64,000 bases of DNA from Paenibacillus ginsengihumi DSM 21568 (lineage in GTDB: Bacteria > Bacillota > Bacilli > Paenibacillales > NBRC-103111). Shown here piece after piece: positions 40,758-48,435 of this stretch. The stretch is taken from positions 10,254-74,253 of the forward strand of contig NZ_KB905549.1 of the NCBI RefSeq assembly GCF_000380965.1, given 5' to 3'. A program made the translations under genes and the position numbers. Each line of letters opens with the position of its first letter. The first letter of the stretch is position 1. The notes beneath the pieces are model-generated. The model was not told the origin of the DNA and did not search any database. It saw nothing but the letters and a program-made list of their open reading frames with translations.

Positions 40758-41554
40758 CCTCCCGTCATCGTAAGCTTCAGACCGCCCTCGTCCCCGCTGC
40801 CGATCGCCAGCTCGCCCCCCAGCGACTCCACGCGCCTGCGCATCATGGACAAGCCGTAGCGGTAAGCACCCGCCCCGCCTTCCCCATACTCCTGGCCAAG
40901 GCCGATGCCGTTGTCGGCGATGACGAGCTTCCAGCCGTCTGCCGATGGCCCCAGCTCGATGGACGCATGATCCGCCTGCGAATGCTTGCGGATATTGGTG
41001 AAGGCTTCGCGGATAATGGAGAACAGCTGCACCTCGGCCGCGGGCGAAATGCCGCTAAAGTCCGCCGCGATGCGCCGCTCCACCGCGATGCCGCTGAGAC
41101 CGCTCCATTCCTCCAGCCAAGCTTCCAGGCGCGACGCGAAGTTGGCTCCTTCGACGGGAGGCGTGCGCAGGTTGAAGATCGCCTGCCGCACATGATGATC
41201 GATCTCCGAGACGGCGGACCGCGCCTCCTCGATCTGCCCTTTTTTCAGCTGTACATTAAGGAAAAACAAAATTTGCGCGATGTTGTCGTGAAGCTCCTGC
41301 GCCAGCCTCTCGCGCTCCTCGTACACCGCCCGCTTCGCTTCCTCTGCGGCAAGTTTCTCATTGCTCTGGCGAATTTGGCGGAATACCCACGTCGAGAACA
41401 GGAAGGACAGCAGCAGGGTCAGCAGCGTAATGTATACGTTTCCTGCCTCCATCGACAGCATCTGCAGCAAAAATTCGTGCCGCACATATTCAAACCCGCC
41501 GATGAGCAGCGGCGGAAGAAGAACGGTGAGCCATTTCAGCGTCCGTAAGGTCAC
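40745..41554 (-). CDS. HisKA_3-type sensor histidine kinase
   Basis: A 269-aa kinase with two membrane helices (about 6-20 and 40-58) and almost no extracellular loop, then a dimerisation helix with H89 in ERERLAQELHDNIAQ, and an HATPase domain (REAFTNIRKHS N box, VIADNGIGLG G1 box, RYGLSMMRRRVESLGG). The frame is open to 41653, but GTG 41554 is preferred: AAGGTGGGG lies 8 nt upstream and the protein then begins directly before the first helix. Such small-loop kinases usually sense membrane state or partner proteins. Confidence 0.9.
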   Translation of the reverse strand: MTLRTLKWLTVLLPPLLIGGFEYVRHEFLLQMLSMEAGNVYITLLTLLLSFLFSTWVFRQIRQSNEKLAAEEAKRAVYEERERLAQELHDNIAQILFFLNVQLKKGQIEEARSAVSEIDHHVRQAIFNLRTPPVEGANFASRLEAWLEEWSGLSGIAVERRIAADFSGISPAAEVQLFSIIREAFTNIRKHSQADHASIELGPSADGWKLVIADNGIGLGQEYGEGGAGAYRYGLSMMRRRVESLGGELAIGSGDEGGLKLTMTGGWKL

Positions 41555-41968
41555 CTTGCTTTCCCCACCTTTTCTCTTCAAATCTTGCCGGGCAGTCTTC
41601 GGCGCATTCATCATGGAACATGCCGCAGCCCGGCGACAAGCTCTATTATACATGGACGCCGGGAAGACTTCGAGCGCCGGAATCCATCGCTGCCCTCCCT
41701 CGCCTTAGAAGACGCCCGATGTAACCCGCCAATTGTCCGTCAGTAAAGATGCAGACGATCCGGGCGGCACGGGGGTCTGTTGAGGCCTGTCTATCTGTAG
41801 TATCGAAACCTATTTGCGGCGAGCTTTCATGTTCGTCCCTGAACAGGAAGAGGATGTCCGCGATATTTCCCCTAACACCCGCATTGACAAAACGAATCGA
41901 TGCGGTATATGCTTATTTTAACACTTGGTTCTAATATCTAATTATAATACCAAGTGACAAATCGTTCT

Positions 41969-42060
41969 CTTGAAAATGCGGCGGCGATCCGCCGACCAAC
42001 ATTTCAACACCGCAGGTGACGCCGGCTGACGAAGAGATTCGGTCGCCGCCGCTGTCAATT
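41969..42060 (+). repeat. dispersed double-hairpin repeat, family A (diverged copy)
   Basis: CTTGAAAATGCGGCGG, CATTTCAACACCGCAGGTGACG, then GCTGACGAAGAGATTCGGTCG repeat the layout of 28436-28618 with the hairpin arms changed in step. It lies directly upstream of the FabH-like gene. The rest of 41555-42083 shows no gene. Confidence 0.6.
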
Positions 42061-42083
42061 CCCGAAAAACGAGGTGGTCCGTC

Positions 42084-43106
42084 ATGTCCGATGCCGCTTT
42101 CCCGGCACGCATACTGTATCCGCAAGCACGCATCACCGCGATCGGCAGCTATGTTCCCGAACGCAGGCTAACCAACGCCGATCTCGAACGGATCGTGGAC
42201 ACGAGCGATCGGTGGATCATCGAAAGAACCGGCATCAAGGAACGCCGGATCTGCGCTCCGGACGAATTTACGAGCGATTTGTGCATCGCTGCCGTGCAAA
42301 ATATGAAAGATCGCTTTCAGCCCGATTTGAGCGATGTGGACCTGGTGCTCGTCAGCACCAGCACGCCCGACTTCGCCTTCCCTTCGACAGCCGCGCTCGT
42401 GCAGGCTCACTTTGCCATTCCGCATGCCGGCACGATGGATTTGTCCGCCGCCTGCGCCGGATTCGTCAACGGCCTGCTGACGGCTTTCGGCATGGTCACG
42501 GCCGGCTTTCACCGCAAAATCATCGTCATCGGAGCGGATGCGCTATCGAAAATGACGGATTATACCGACCGTTCGACCTGCATCCTGTTCGGCGACGGCG
42601 CGGGAGCGGTGCTGGTCGAACGGACGGACGAGCCCAGGCCGCAGCCCGTTGTCTGCGTGCAAGGCTCGGACGGAGACGGCGGCATCCATCTTTACCAGAC
42701 GCACACGACCGGGTCGATGCGGGGAAGGCCAGTTACGGCGAACGGCAAAATTATTCAGAACGGCCGGGAAGTATACAAATTCGCCGTGCAGACGATTCCC
42801 CGCGGCGTGGCGGCGATGCTGTCCGCAGCCGGGCTCGCGCCTGCCGACGTCGACTGGTTCCTGCCGCACAGCGCCAACTTGCGCATCATCGAGTCGGTCT
42901 GCGAGAAAACAGGCATCCCCCTGAACCGCACGCTTCACACGATCGAGCGTTACGGCAATACGTCCGCAGCCACGATTCCGCTGGCGATGGACGAAGGCGT
43001 CCGCCAGGGGCGGTTCAAGGCCGGCGACGCCATGCTGCTGTTCGGCTTCGGCGGCGGGCTTGTCCACACCGGCATGCTCATGAGATGGGCCGGCCTGGGG
43101 CAATAA
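42084..43106 (+). CDS. beta-ketoacyl-ACP synthase III-like (FabH family)
   Basis: A 340-aa condensing enzyme with the full catalytic triad: C124 (DLSAACAGFV), H262 (PHSANLRI) and N292 (GNTSAATIPLAM). The N-terminal ITAIGSYVPERRLTNADLE and GIKERRI are typical of FabH. GAGGTGG precedes ATG 42084. It stands alone, with no other fab gene nearby, and is convergent with the spore-surface block. It may be a second FabH with different acyl-CoA preference rather than the housekeeping enzyme. Confidence 0.92.
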   Translation: MSDAAFPARILYPQARITAIGSYVPERRLTNADLERIVDTSDRWIIERTGIKERRICAPDEFTSDLCIAAVQNMKDRFQPDLSDVDLVLVSTSTPDFAFPSTAALVQAHFAIPHAGTMDLSAACAGFVNGLLTAFGMVTAGFHRKIIVIGADALSKMTDYTDRSTCILFGDGAGAVLVERTDEPRPQPVVCVQGSDGDGGIHLYQTHTTGSMRGRPVTANGKIIQNGREVYKFAVQTIPRGVAAMLSAAGLAPADVDWFLPHSANLRIIESVCEKTGIPLNRTLHTIERYGNTSAATIPLAMDEGVRQGRFKAGDAMLLFGFGGGLVHTGMLMRWAGLGQ

Positions 43107-43170
43107 GAACAACAGGAGAGTGTGCCTTGGCAGCTGCAAAGTCCCTCCGCTTGCAGAGGCTGCGAGGGGA

Positions 43171-43464
43171 CTATGGTTTCGCAGCCCCCGCTCTTCTTCC
43201 CGGCCTCAGCTTATCCGAAAACCACACCTTGCCCGGGCGGCCGCGGCGGATGCGGCGAAACCGCACGCCGGCGATGTTCGCGGCGATCGCGCGCTGGCAG
43301 CGGGCGATCGCCTCCGCGTGCTCCGCCAAATCGCGGGCCGCGGCGCCGCTAATCTCCGACAAGTCCGCCATGCTCTCGATCATCCTTGCCAAAGCCCGTT
43401 GACTGCGCGCCAAAGATTGCAAAATATGAAGCTTGACGAGCTCCTGCGCTTCCAGCCGGTTCAT
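43171..43464 (-). CDS. small helical protein, third of a trio
   Basis: A 97-aa protein with an N-terminal amphipathic helix (MNRLEAQELVKLHILQSLAR, SQRALARMIESMADLSEI) and a very basic Arg/Gly-rich tail (RFRRIRRGRPGKVWF). It overlaps the preceding gene by ATGA. I do not recognise a characterised family. It is the last gene of the minus-strand spore-surface block; a stem (AGTCCCT...AGGGGACT) around 43138-43172 spans its end. Confidence 0.65.
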   Translation of the reverse strand: MNRLEAQELVKLHILQSLARSQRALARMIESMADLSEISGAAARDLAEHAEAIARCQRAIAANIAGVRFRRIRRGRPGKVWFSDKLRPGRRAGAAKP

Positions 43465-43805
43465 CGGCTATCTCCTCCGAACGGGAACATATCGCCAAAA
43501 TCGCTTGTGCTGGAATCTCCCCCTTCGCTATCGCCGCTGTCTCCGAGGATGACCGACAAATGCTTGGCGAGCGCCTGCTCCATCTTGGTTAACCCGTCGA
43601 TCACTTCAATCAGCTGTTCGTGAACCTCCAGCGTCTTTTTCACCTGGCTGTCATGATCCTCAAAGTGAATATTGCCGAGGTGATTTACGATCCATTGGGT
43701 CGACCGCGCCGCCTCCACGGCCTTGGCCTCCAAAATTAGCGCCACATTGTGCTGGAAATGGCTGGACGCCATCAGCATCTTCTGATAAGACTCCGTTCTG
43801 CTCAT
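43461..43805 (-). CDS. small helical protein, second of a trio
   Basis: A 114-aa, almost entirely helical protein (SYQKMLMASSHFQHNVALIL, EAARSTQWIVNHLGNIHFED, VKKTLEVHEQLIEVIDGLTK) with an acidic Gly/Ser/Asp tail (GDSGDSEGGDSSTSDFGD). ATG 43805 has AAGGTGGG upstream, replacing the longer frame from 43829. It is coupled to the next gene. It resembles its neighbours in helix pattern, suggesting a family of small structural or scaffold proteins of the spore surface; this is inference from position. Confidence 0.7.
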   Translation of the reverse strand: MSRTESYQKMLMASSHFQHNVALILEAKAVEAARSTQWIVNHLGNIHFEDHDSQVKKTLEVHEQLIEVIDGLTKMEQALAKHLSVILGDSGDSEGGDSSTSDFGDMFPFGGDSR

Positions 43806-43845
43806 CCAGATCCCACCTTGCTCTCGCATTCAGACGCCCTGACGA

Positions 43846-44136
43846 TCACTCTTCCCCTTCCGGGATATTCACCTCTTTGAGCAAATAACTCAAATGATCG
43901 GCCAGCGTATCCTCCAAATCGGCCAGACTGTTCAAATAGGCGGCGACATTTTTGGTAACGGCCAGCGAATTTCCCATCAGCTCCTCAATCCCGCCAAAGC
44001 CTGGATTATGGGGCGGAATGTCGTGAACAAGCTGGGCCATGTGGACCGCAGTATGCCGCTCTGCCGCAATGATTTTGGCCATCTCCGTCTGGGAAACGGC
44101 CATGTTTTCGATCATTTTCGTAATTTCCCGCTGCAC
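43846..44136 (-). CDS. small helical protein, first of a trio
   Basis: A 96-aa helical protein that starts at GTG 44136 (AGGGAGGAAGC upstream): VQREITKMIENMAVSQTEMA, then KIIAAERHTAVHMAQLVHDI and SLADLEDTLADHLSYLLKEV. It shares with the downstream gene the late pattern ...LEd/Me-xxLAxHLS-x-hL, so the two look paralogous. No signal or cysteine is present. Function unknown. It lies about 120 bp after the GT2 gene on the same strand. Confidence 0.7.
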   Translation of the reverse strand: MQREITKMIENMAVSQTEMAKIIAAERHTAVHMAQLVHDIPPHNPGFGGIEELMGNSLAVTKNVAAYLNSLADLEDTLADHLSYLLKEVNIPEGEE

Positions 44137-44257
44137 GCTGCTTCCTCCCTGCTCCCGACCCGATTCGATCATATGTCTTTTCCCAATCACAACATATGCA
44201 TTCGCAGGCCGGGAAGATACCGACAGCCGCCCAGGCGCCGGCAGGCGGACCTTGGCG

Positions 44258-44986
44258 CTACATCATCCCGGCAGGATCGACGCCCCACTTGTCGACGAAT
44301 TTTTGCCGGTTGAGCTCAATGAGCCGCTGCATGAGCTCGCTCCCTTCCTTCCGGAAGCTTGCGCTGCCGTGATGGAAGACGAACGAATCTCCGGCAATCA
44401 TCAGTCTGTAGCCTGCCTGGCGGGCCCGGTAGCAATAATCGTCGTCCTCGTAATGGCCTGGCGAGAACCGTTCGTCAAGCAGTCCGATGCGCTCCATCAG
44501 CACGCGGCGGAACAGAAAGCACAGGCCGACGATGCGCTGCACCTCCTGCCATTTGCCGCTGTCCGGCACGTTCCAGCGCGCGGCCATCTCGTCGACCGAG
44601 GTGAACGGCTCCTGGATTTGCTGCCTGCCGCTGGCGTAATTGGACATCGGCCCGACGATGCCGATATCGTCCCTGCTGTACAAACAGCGAAGCATATTGT
44701 CCAGCGCGCCGCGCGTCATGAGCGTATCGTTGTTCAAAAGCAGCAGCTCGTCGCCGATCGCCGCCAGCATGCCCAAGTTGCACGCTGCGGGAAATCCCCG
44801 GTTGTCGGGAAGGGAAATGACCCGCAGCCGCTGATTCAGGCAATACTCGGCGGAGCCGTCCCGCGACCCGTTATCGACGACGATCACTTCATACGGCATA
44901 TGCACGTGCCGAATGATCGATTCGACGCACGGCTTCAGTACGGATAACCCGTTATAATTCGGGATGATAATGCTCGTCAACGTCAT
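44258..44986 (-). CDS. family-2 glycosyltransferase
   Basis: A 242-aa GT-A glycosyltransferase: TSIIIPNYNGLSVLKPCVES start, VVDNGSRDGS nucleotide-binding strand, LLLNNDTLM (DxD-like), and SPGHYEDDDYCYRARQAGYR acceptor/catalytic segment followed by FVFHHGSASF. This is the rhamnosyltransferase-like GT2 layout. ATG 44986 overlaps the stop of the upstream GT2 gene (ATGA). With the dTDP-rhamnose genes upstream, it may add rhamnose to a spore-surface glycan. Confidence 0.9.
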   Translation of the reverse strand: MTLTSIIIPNYNGLSVLKPCVESIIRHVHMPYEVIVVDNGSRDGSAEYCLNQRLRVISLPDNRGFPAACNLGMLAAIGDELLLLNNDTLMTRGALDNMLRCLYSRDDIGIVGPMSNYASGRQQIQEPFTSVDEMAARWNVPDSGKWQEVQRIVGLCFLFRRVLMERIGLLDERFSPGHYEDDDYCYRARQAGYRLMIAGDSFVFHHGSASFRKEGSELMQRLIELNRQKFVDKWGVDPAGMM

Positions 44987-46101
44987 TGCGGCACCTCCCC
45001 GGCCATGCTTCGGCGGCGTATCGTATCGTCGTAGCGCAGCCGCGCTCCCGCCAAAGCGCTGGCCATATGCAGCGCCTCGATATGATCGCCGACGATCAGT
45101 TGGGCCATCCTGTTGTTCATCCCGCGATTCGCAGGCCGGCGCTTGTTGGCGCGAATGACGTTTACGCTGCCCGCCGTGCCTACGGCCAGCCCCGACAGCA
45201 AGGCTCGCGCTTGCGCCTTCGGCGGCACCATGAAGGACTGGGGACCGAGCGTATCGATCGCCTTCCGCGAGACGGCGTGAGGCACGGCGGTCAGCGAAGC
45301 GGCCCGCAGATCGGGACGGCCGAGCGCCGTGTTGAGAAATTGCTTCCAGCCGGTAACCGCGTCCTGGCGATAAAAGGGGCCGAGATACGGTCCGATATCG
45401 TTCAGCGCCACATCGAGCCCGCTCCCGATGCCATGCAGGAACGGAACCAGCTGCTCCGCGCTGACGGCAAAGTCGCCGTCAAGGAACAGCACCGTATCGG
45501 CACGGGCCAGCTTCGCCCCCAGAGCCCGCCCGACATCGTGCCCGAGCGGCTGCGGCTCGTTGACGACGATAGCCCCGGGCACCGACCGCGCCCGCCGAAA
45601 GCTGGCGTCGACGGAGCCGTTCACGACGACGATCAGCTCGTCGGCAGGGAGCCGGCTGATCTGGGCCAGCACCGCGCCCAGCGTCCTCCCCTCATTCATC
45701 GCGGTGACGACGACGGCGAACGACCGGTCTGTCGGCACAAGCACCCAGGCGGGCGCCGGGCGGCGAAGAGCATGGAAAAAGCCGCGCACATACCCTTTCA
45801 TCATCGCATGATACCTGGGCCAGGACATCGCCTCCATCGCCCGGCCGGCCGCCAGCCGCGATGCCCATAATCGGTTCAACGCTTTGGGGTGAACGCGCTC
45901 CCTGGCGGCCGCATGCTTCAACCCATCCTCGCGTCCCCAGCGAAAGCCGAGCCGGTAAGCCGGGGACGAACGGCCCGGCTGCGGCCGGAGCCTGACAAGC
46001 GGCCGCCCGGAGCGCGTCCTGCCGGCCGTCTTCCCGGCAGACGCTCTTCGGGGCGGCCCGGATTGCCGTAATGGCTGGCGGTGCCGACGTCGTATGCTCA
46101 T
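44983..46101 (-). CDS. family-2 glycosyltransferase with basic N-terminal extension
   Basis: A 372-aa protein. The first ~110 residues are Arg-rich and include the aromatic/Gly stretch YRLGFRWGREDGLKHA, like the N-termini of the CgeB-like neighbours. A GT2 domain follows (FAVVVTAMNEGRTLGAVLAQ, VVVNGSVDAS, GHDVGRALGAKLARADTVLFLDGDF). It is paralogous to the next upstream gene over the whole GT domain (shared LGHDVGR-x-x-GA and LFxDGDxxxxxxQLxPF). AGGTGAGC precedes ATG 46101. Confidence 0.85.
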   Translation of the reverse strand: MSIRRRHRQPLRQSGPPRRASAGKTAGRTRSGRPLVRLRPQPGRSSPAYRLGFRWGREDGLKHAAARERVHPKALNRLWASRLAAGRAMEAMSWPRYHAMMKGYVRGFFHALRRPAPAWVLVPTDRSFAVVVTAMNEGRTLGAVLAQISRLPADELIVVVNGSVDASFRRARSVPGAIVVNEPQPLGHDVGRALGAKLARADTVLFLDGDFAVSAEQLVPFLHGIGSGLDVALNDIGPYLGPFYRQDAVTGWKQFLNTALGRPDLRAASLTAVPHAVSRKAIDTLGPQSFMVPPKAQARALLSGLAVGTAGSVNVIRANKRRPANRGMNNRMAQLIVGDHIEALHMASALAGARLRYDDTIRRRSMAGEVPQ

Positions 46102-46110
46102 TCGTTTTGC

Positions 46111-46905
46111 TCACCTCACCATATTCCGCTTGCGCGTCAAATCCGTATGTCGGCCTCTTTCATCGGTCTGTTCCGTCAACCACTGCATCGCTTCCAAATG
46201 ATCCCCGACGATTAATGCCGCGAGCGGATCGCCTCCCTGAGTCCGCGCGCGGCGAACCGGGTTGAGCGGCGCCACATTGACCAGGTGAACCGCTTGTACG
46301 CGCAGCCCGAAGATGACAGCCATAGCCAGCGCCTTGGGAGGCACGCACAGCGAATCGGCGCCGATCGCGTTCAGCGCCCTGCGGCTGAGCGCATGGGGAA
46401 CGGTCGTCAACGACGCCCCCCGCAGATCCGCCCTGCCGAGCGCCGCATTCAGCGCGTGCTTGGCAACGACGACGGGATGCGGATATTTGCTGCGCACCGG
46501 GCCGAGGTAGCGGTTCAATGCGACGTCTGTTCCTTTCGCGACCGCCGCGATAAAAGGCCGAAGCTGCGATGCCGCAATGCGCATATCGCCGTCCACAAAC
46601 AAAATAATGTCGCCGGTCGCATGCCTCGCCCCGACGCTTCGGCCGACGTCGTGACCGAGAGGCTCGGCGAACCGGATGACGTTCACGCCAAGCGCATGCG
46701 CCAGCTCATCGGAGCCGTCCGTGCTGCCGTTGGCGACAACGATGATTTCCGGCGGCGGCAAGGTCAGCTTGCGCACTTCGCGAAGCACATATGGCAAAGT
46801 CCGGCGCTCATTCATGACCGGGACGACGACGGATACCTTGAGCCCCGAGAGGGCCGCGGGCCTGAGCGGCCGGCCGCAGGCGCTTCGCTTGAGTCTGGTT
46901 CGCAT
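46111..46905 (-). CDS. family-2 glycosyltransferase
   Basis: A 264-aa GT2: VSVVVPVMNERRTLPYVLRE, IIVVANGSTDGSDELAHA, LGHDVGRSVGARHATGDIIL and FVDGDMRIAASQLRPF, with conserved PHALSRRAL and VPPKALAMA blocks near the C-terminus shared with the paralogue at 44983. GGGAGGGAGAT precedes ATG 46905. It is 9 bp upstream of its paralogue, so the pair is a tandem duplication in the spore-surface operon. Confidence 0.9.
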   Translation of the reverse strand: MRTRLKRSACGRPLRPAALSGLKVSVVVPVMNERRTLPYVLREVRKLTLPPPEIIVVANGSTDGSDELAHALGVNVIRFAEPLGHDVGRSVGARHATGDIILFVDGDMRIAASQLRPFIAAVAKGTDVALNRYLGPVRSKYPHPVVVAKHALNAALGRADLRGASLTTVPHALSRRALNAIGADSLCVPPKALAMAVIFGLRVQAVHLVNVAPLNPVRRARTQGGDPLAALIVGDHLEAMQWLTEQTDERGRHTDLTRKRNMVR

Positions 46906-46933
46906 ATCTCCCTCCCCCTATCCTGATCGTGCG

Positions 46934-47001
46934 ACGAAATCCGTCGGCGAATTTTCGGCAAGCCGCGGGCGGGCGACCGGTGACGATGCATTCGCGCGTC
47001 G
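46934..47001 (+). repeat. dispersed repeat, family A (degenerate copy)
   Basis: GCGAATTTTCGGCAAGCC, then GCGACCGGTGACGATGC and GCGTCGTCAGCCG, keep the order and spacing of the family-A second hairpin but have lost the first arm. It lies between the small basic protein gene and the GT2 gene. Confidence 0.4.
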
Positions 47002-47235
47002 TCAGCCGCTTGCCAGCCCGGCGCGCAAGCCTTCTTGATAACCTTTCTGAAACGCTTCGTCATAGGCCTGATCGAAAGCGGCGTTGTACGCCTGCGCATA
47101 GGTGATTCCCGGCGTACGCTTCGGCTTCCTTTTAGCCGTTCTCCGCCGCGTCCGCACAGCTCGCTTGCGCAAGCGTTGCGGACGTTTGCGCCTGAGCGAG
47201 CCCGTCCTGCGAACCCGTCGTCTGACTTTTCGCAA
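47002..47235 (-). CDS. small Arg-rich protein with aromatic repeat tail
   Basis: A 77-aa protein. Residues 1-42 are almost only Arg/Lys (RKVRRRVRRTGSLRRKRPQR and on). Residues 43-77 hold a four-residue aromatic repeat, YAQAYNAAFDQAYDEAFQKG then YQEGLRAG. TTG 47235 has AAGGAGGGAATC upstream, so it is probably translated. The tail resembles the GW/GY-rich N-termini of the adjacent CgeB-like proteins. I recognise no family; a scaffold or anchor for the spore surface is a guess. Confidence 0.65.
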   Translation of the reverse strand: MRKVRRRVRRTGSLRRKRPQRLRKRAVRTRRRTAKRKPKRTPGITYAQAYNAAFDQAYDEAFQKGYQEGLRAGLASG

Positions 47236-47306
47236 TCTGATTCCCTCCTTCGCGCGGGCCCATTCGCTCCGGTGGTTCGTCCTGCCTGCGAATCCGAAGC
47301 CCGGTT

Positions 47307-48416
47307 TTACCCGAACAAAATGCCCAGCATGCGGTCCAGCCGATGCACGTACGTATGCTCCTGCAGCGTCCGGCGCAGCGCATTCAAGGCGATGGCCGTC
47401 CGCTCCTCCTCATGAGCGAGATAGTAATCGATTTTTTGCATCAGCTCCTCCGGCGAGGAATAAGTGACGATTTCCTTGCCCGGCTCATAGAAGCGTCCGA
47501 GGTCGCTGCGGACATCGGTCATCTGCAGCGTCCCGCTGCCGGCGATCTCGAACGTGCGCGGGTTGGGGGACACCGCGCCGATCCCTTGCGTGTTCTTGTT
47601 GTAGGTCGGATCGATCGTCGAGCGGTGAAGATTGATGACGATTTTGGAGCCGTAATAGTAGGAAGCCGTCTCTTCGGCCTCCATCCATTTGCCCAGCTCG
47701 ATCTTCGAGGCCAGCTGCTTGTAGTGGCGCAGCCGGTCCCACCAAATTCCTGAAATATACGTGTGCCTTTCCGCGAGAAACGAGGCGATGCGGTCGAAGA
47801 AATCGACCCGCGACCAGTAGGCGGAACCGATAAAGCTGATATCGTAACGGTAATTCACCGGAATCGGCTTCGGCCGGTATATCGCCGGATTGGCCGCGAA
47901 GGGCAAATAATGCACCTGCCGGCAGCCGCGGTCCAGGTAGAAGGGCACGCATTCCAGCTCCAGAGTAAAGATGACATCGTAATGCTCTGCCAGCAATGCC
48001 GTGACATCCGTATAATACGGATCGTCGGTAAACCAGATCGCCGTGCGGATGCCCGCTTCGCGAATGGCGTCGATGTGCTCGACCGGGCAGGCCAGCCCTT
48101 CCAGCACAAGCACCACATCGGGCCGGTGCCGCATAGCCACCTTGACCAGGTTGTCGTTCGGGCTTAGAACGAGCAGCTTGCGCACCAGTCCCTGCAATGT
48201 TTCAATGATCGATTGATCGAGCGGGGAATAGGGAAATCCTTTGCCCGATGTCACATACATCAGCTTGACGTCCCGCCGGGCCGGCGCCGGATCGGGCACC
48301 TGCTGCCGGACCGCTTCGCACAGGCCGAGGTGATAACCGAGGGGCAGCCCCGTCCGGTATCCGTGTTCCCAGCCTCGACTCCATCCGATCGATGCTCGCG
48401 GTTTGCGTTGCGCCAC
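47307..48416 (-). CDS. CgeB-like glycosyltransferase family protein
   Basis: A 369-aa protein with an N-terminal aromatic/Gly motif (GWSRGWEHGYRTGLPLGYHL), then a GT-B glycosyltransferase of the CgeB/spore-maturation type: AIWFTDDPYYTD, VHYLPFAANPAIY, YDISFIGSAYWSRV, KIVINLHRSTID, and the C-terminal PNPRTFEIAGSGTLQMTDVR nucleotide-sugar site. In B. subtilis cgeB belongs to GerE-dependent late mother-cell genes for the spore crust. It is 20 bp downstream of a homologue. Confidence 0.88.
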   Translation of the reverse strand: MAQRKPRASIGWSRGWEHGYRTGLPLGYHLGLCEAVRQQVPDPAPARRDVKLMYVTSGKGFPYSPLDQSIIETLQGLVRKLLVLSPNDNLVKVAMRHRPDVVLVLEGLACPVEHIDAIREAGIRTAIWFTDDPYYTDVTALLAEHYDVIFTLELECVPFYLDRGCRQVHYLPFAANPAIYRPKPIPVNYRYDISFIGSAYWSRVDFFDRIASFLAERHTYISGIWWDRLRHYKQLASKIELGKWMEAEETASYYYGSKIVINLHRSTIDPTYNKNTQGIGAVSPNPRTFEIAGSGTLQMTDVRSDLGRFYEPGKEIVTYSSPEELMQKIDYYLAHEEERTAIALNALRRTLQEHTYVHRLDRMLGILFG

Positions 48417-48435
48417 CTTGCGTTCACCTCCTTGG

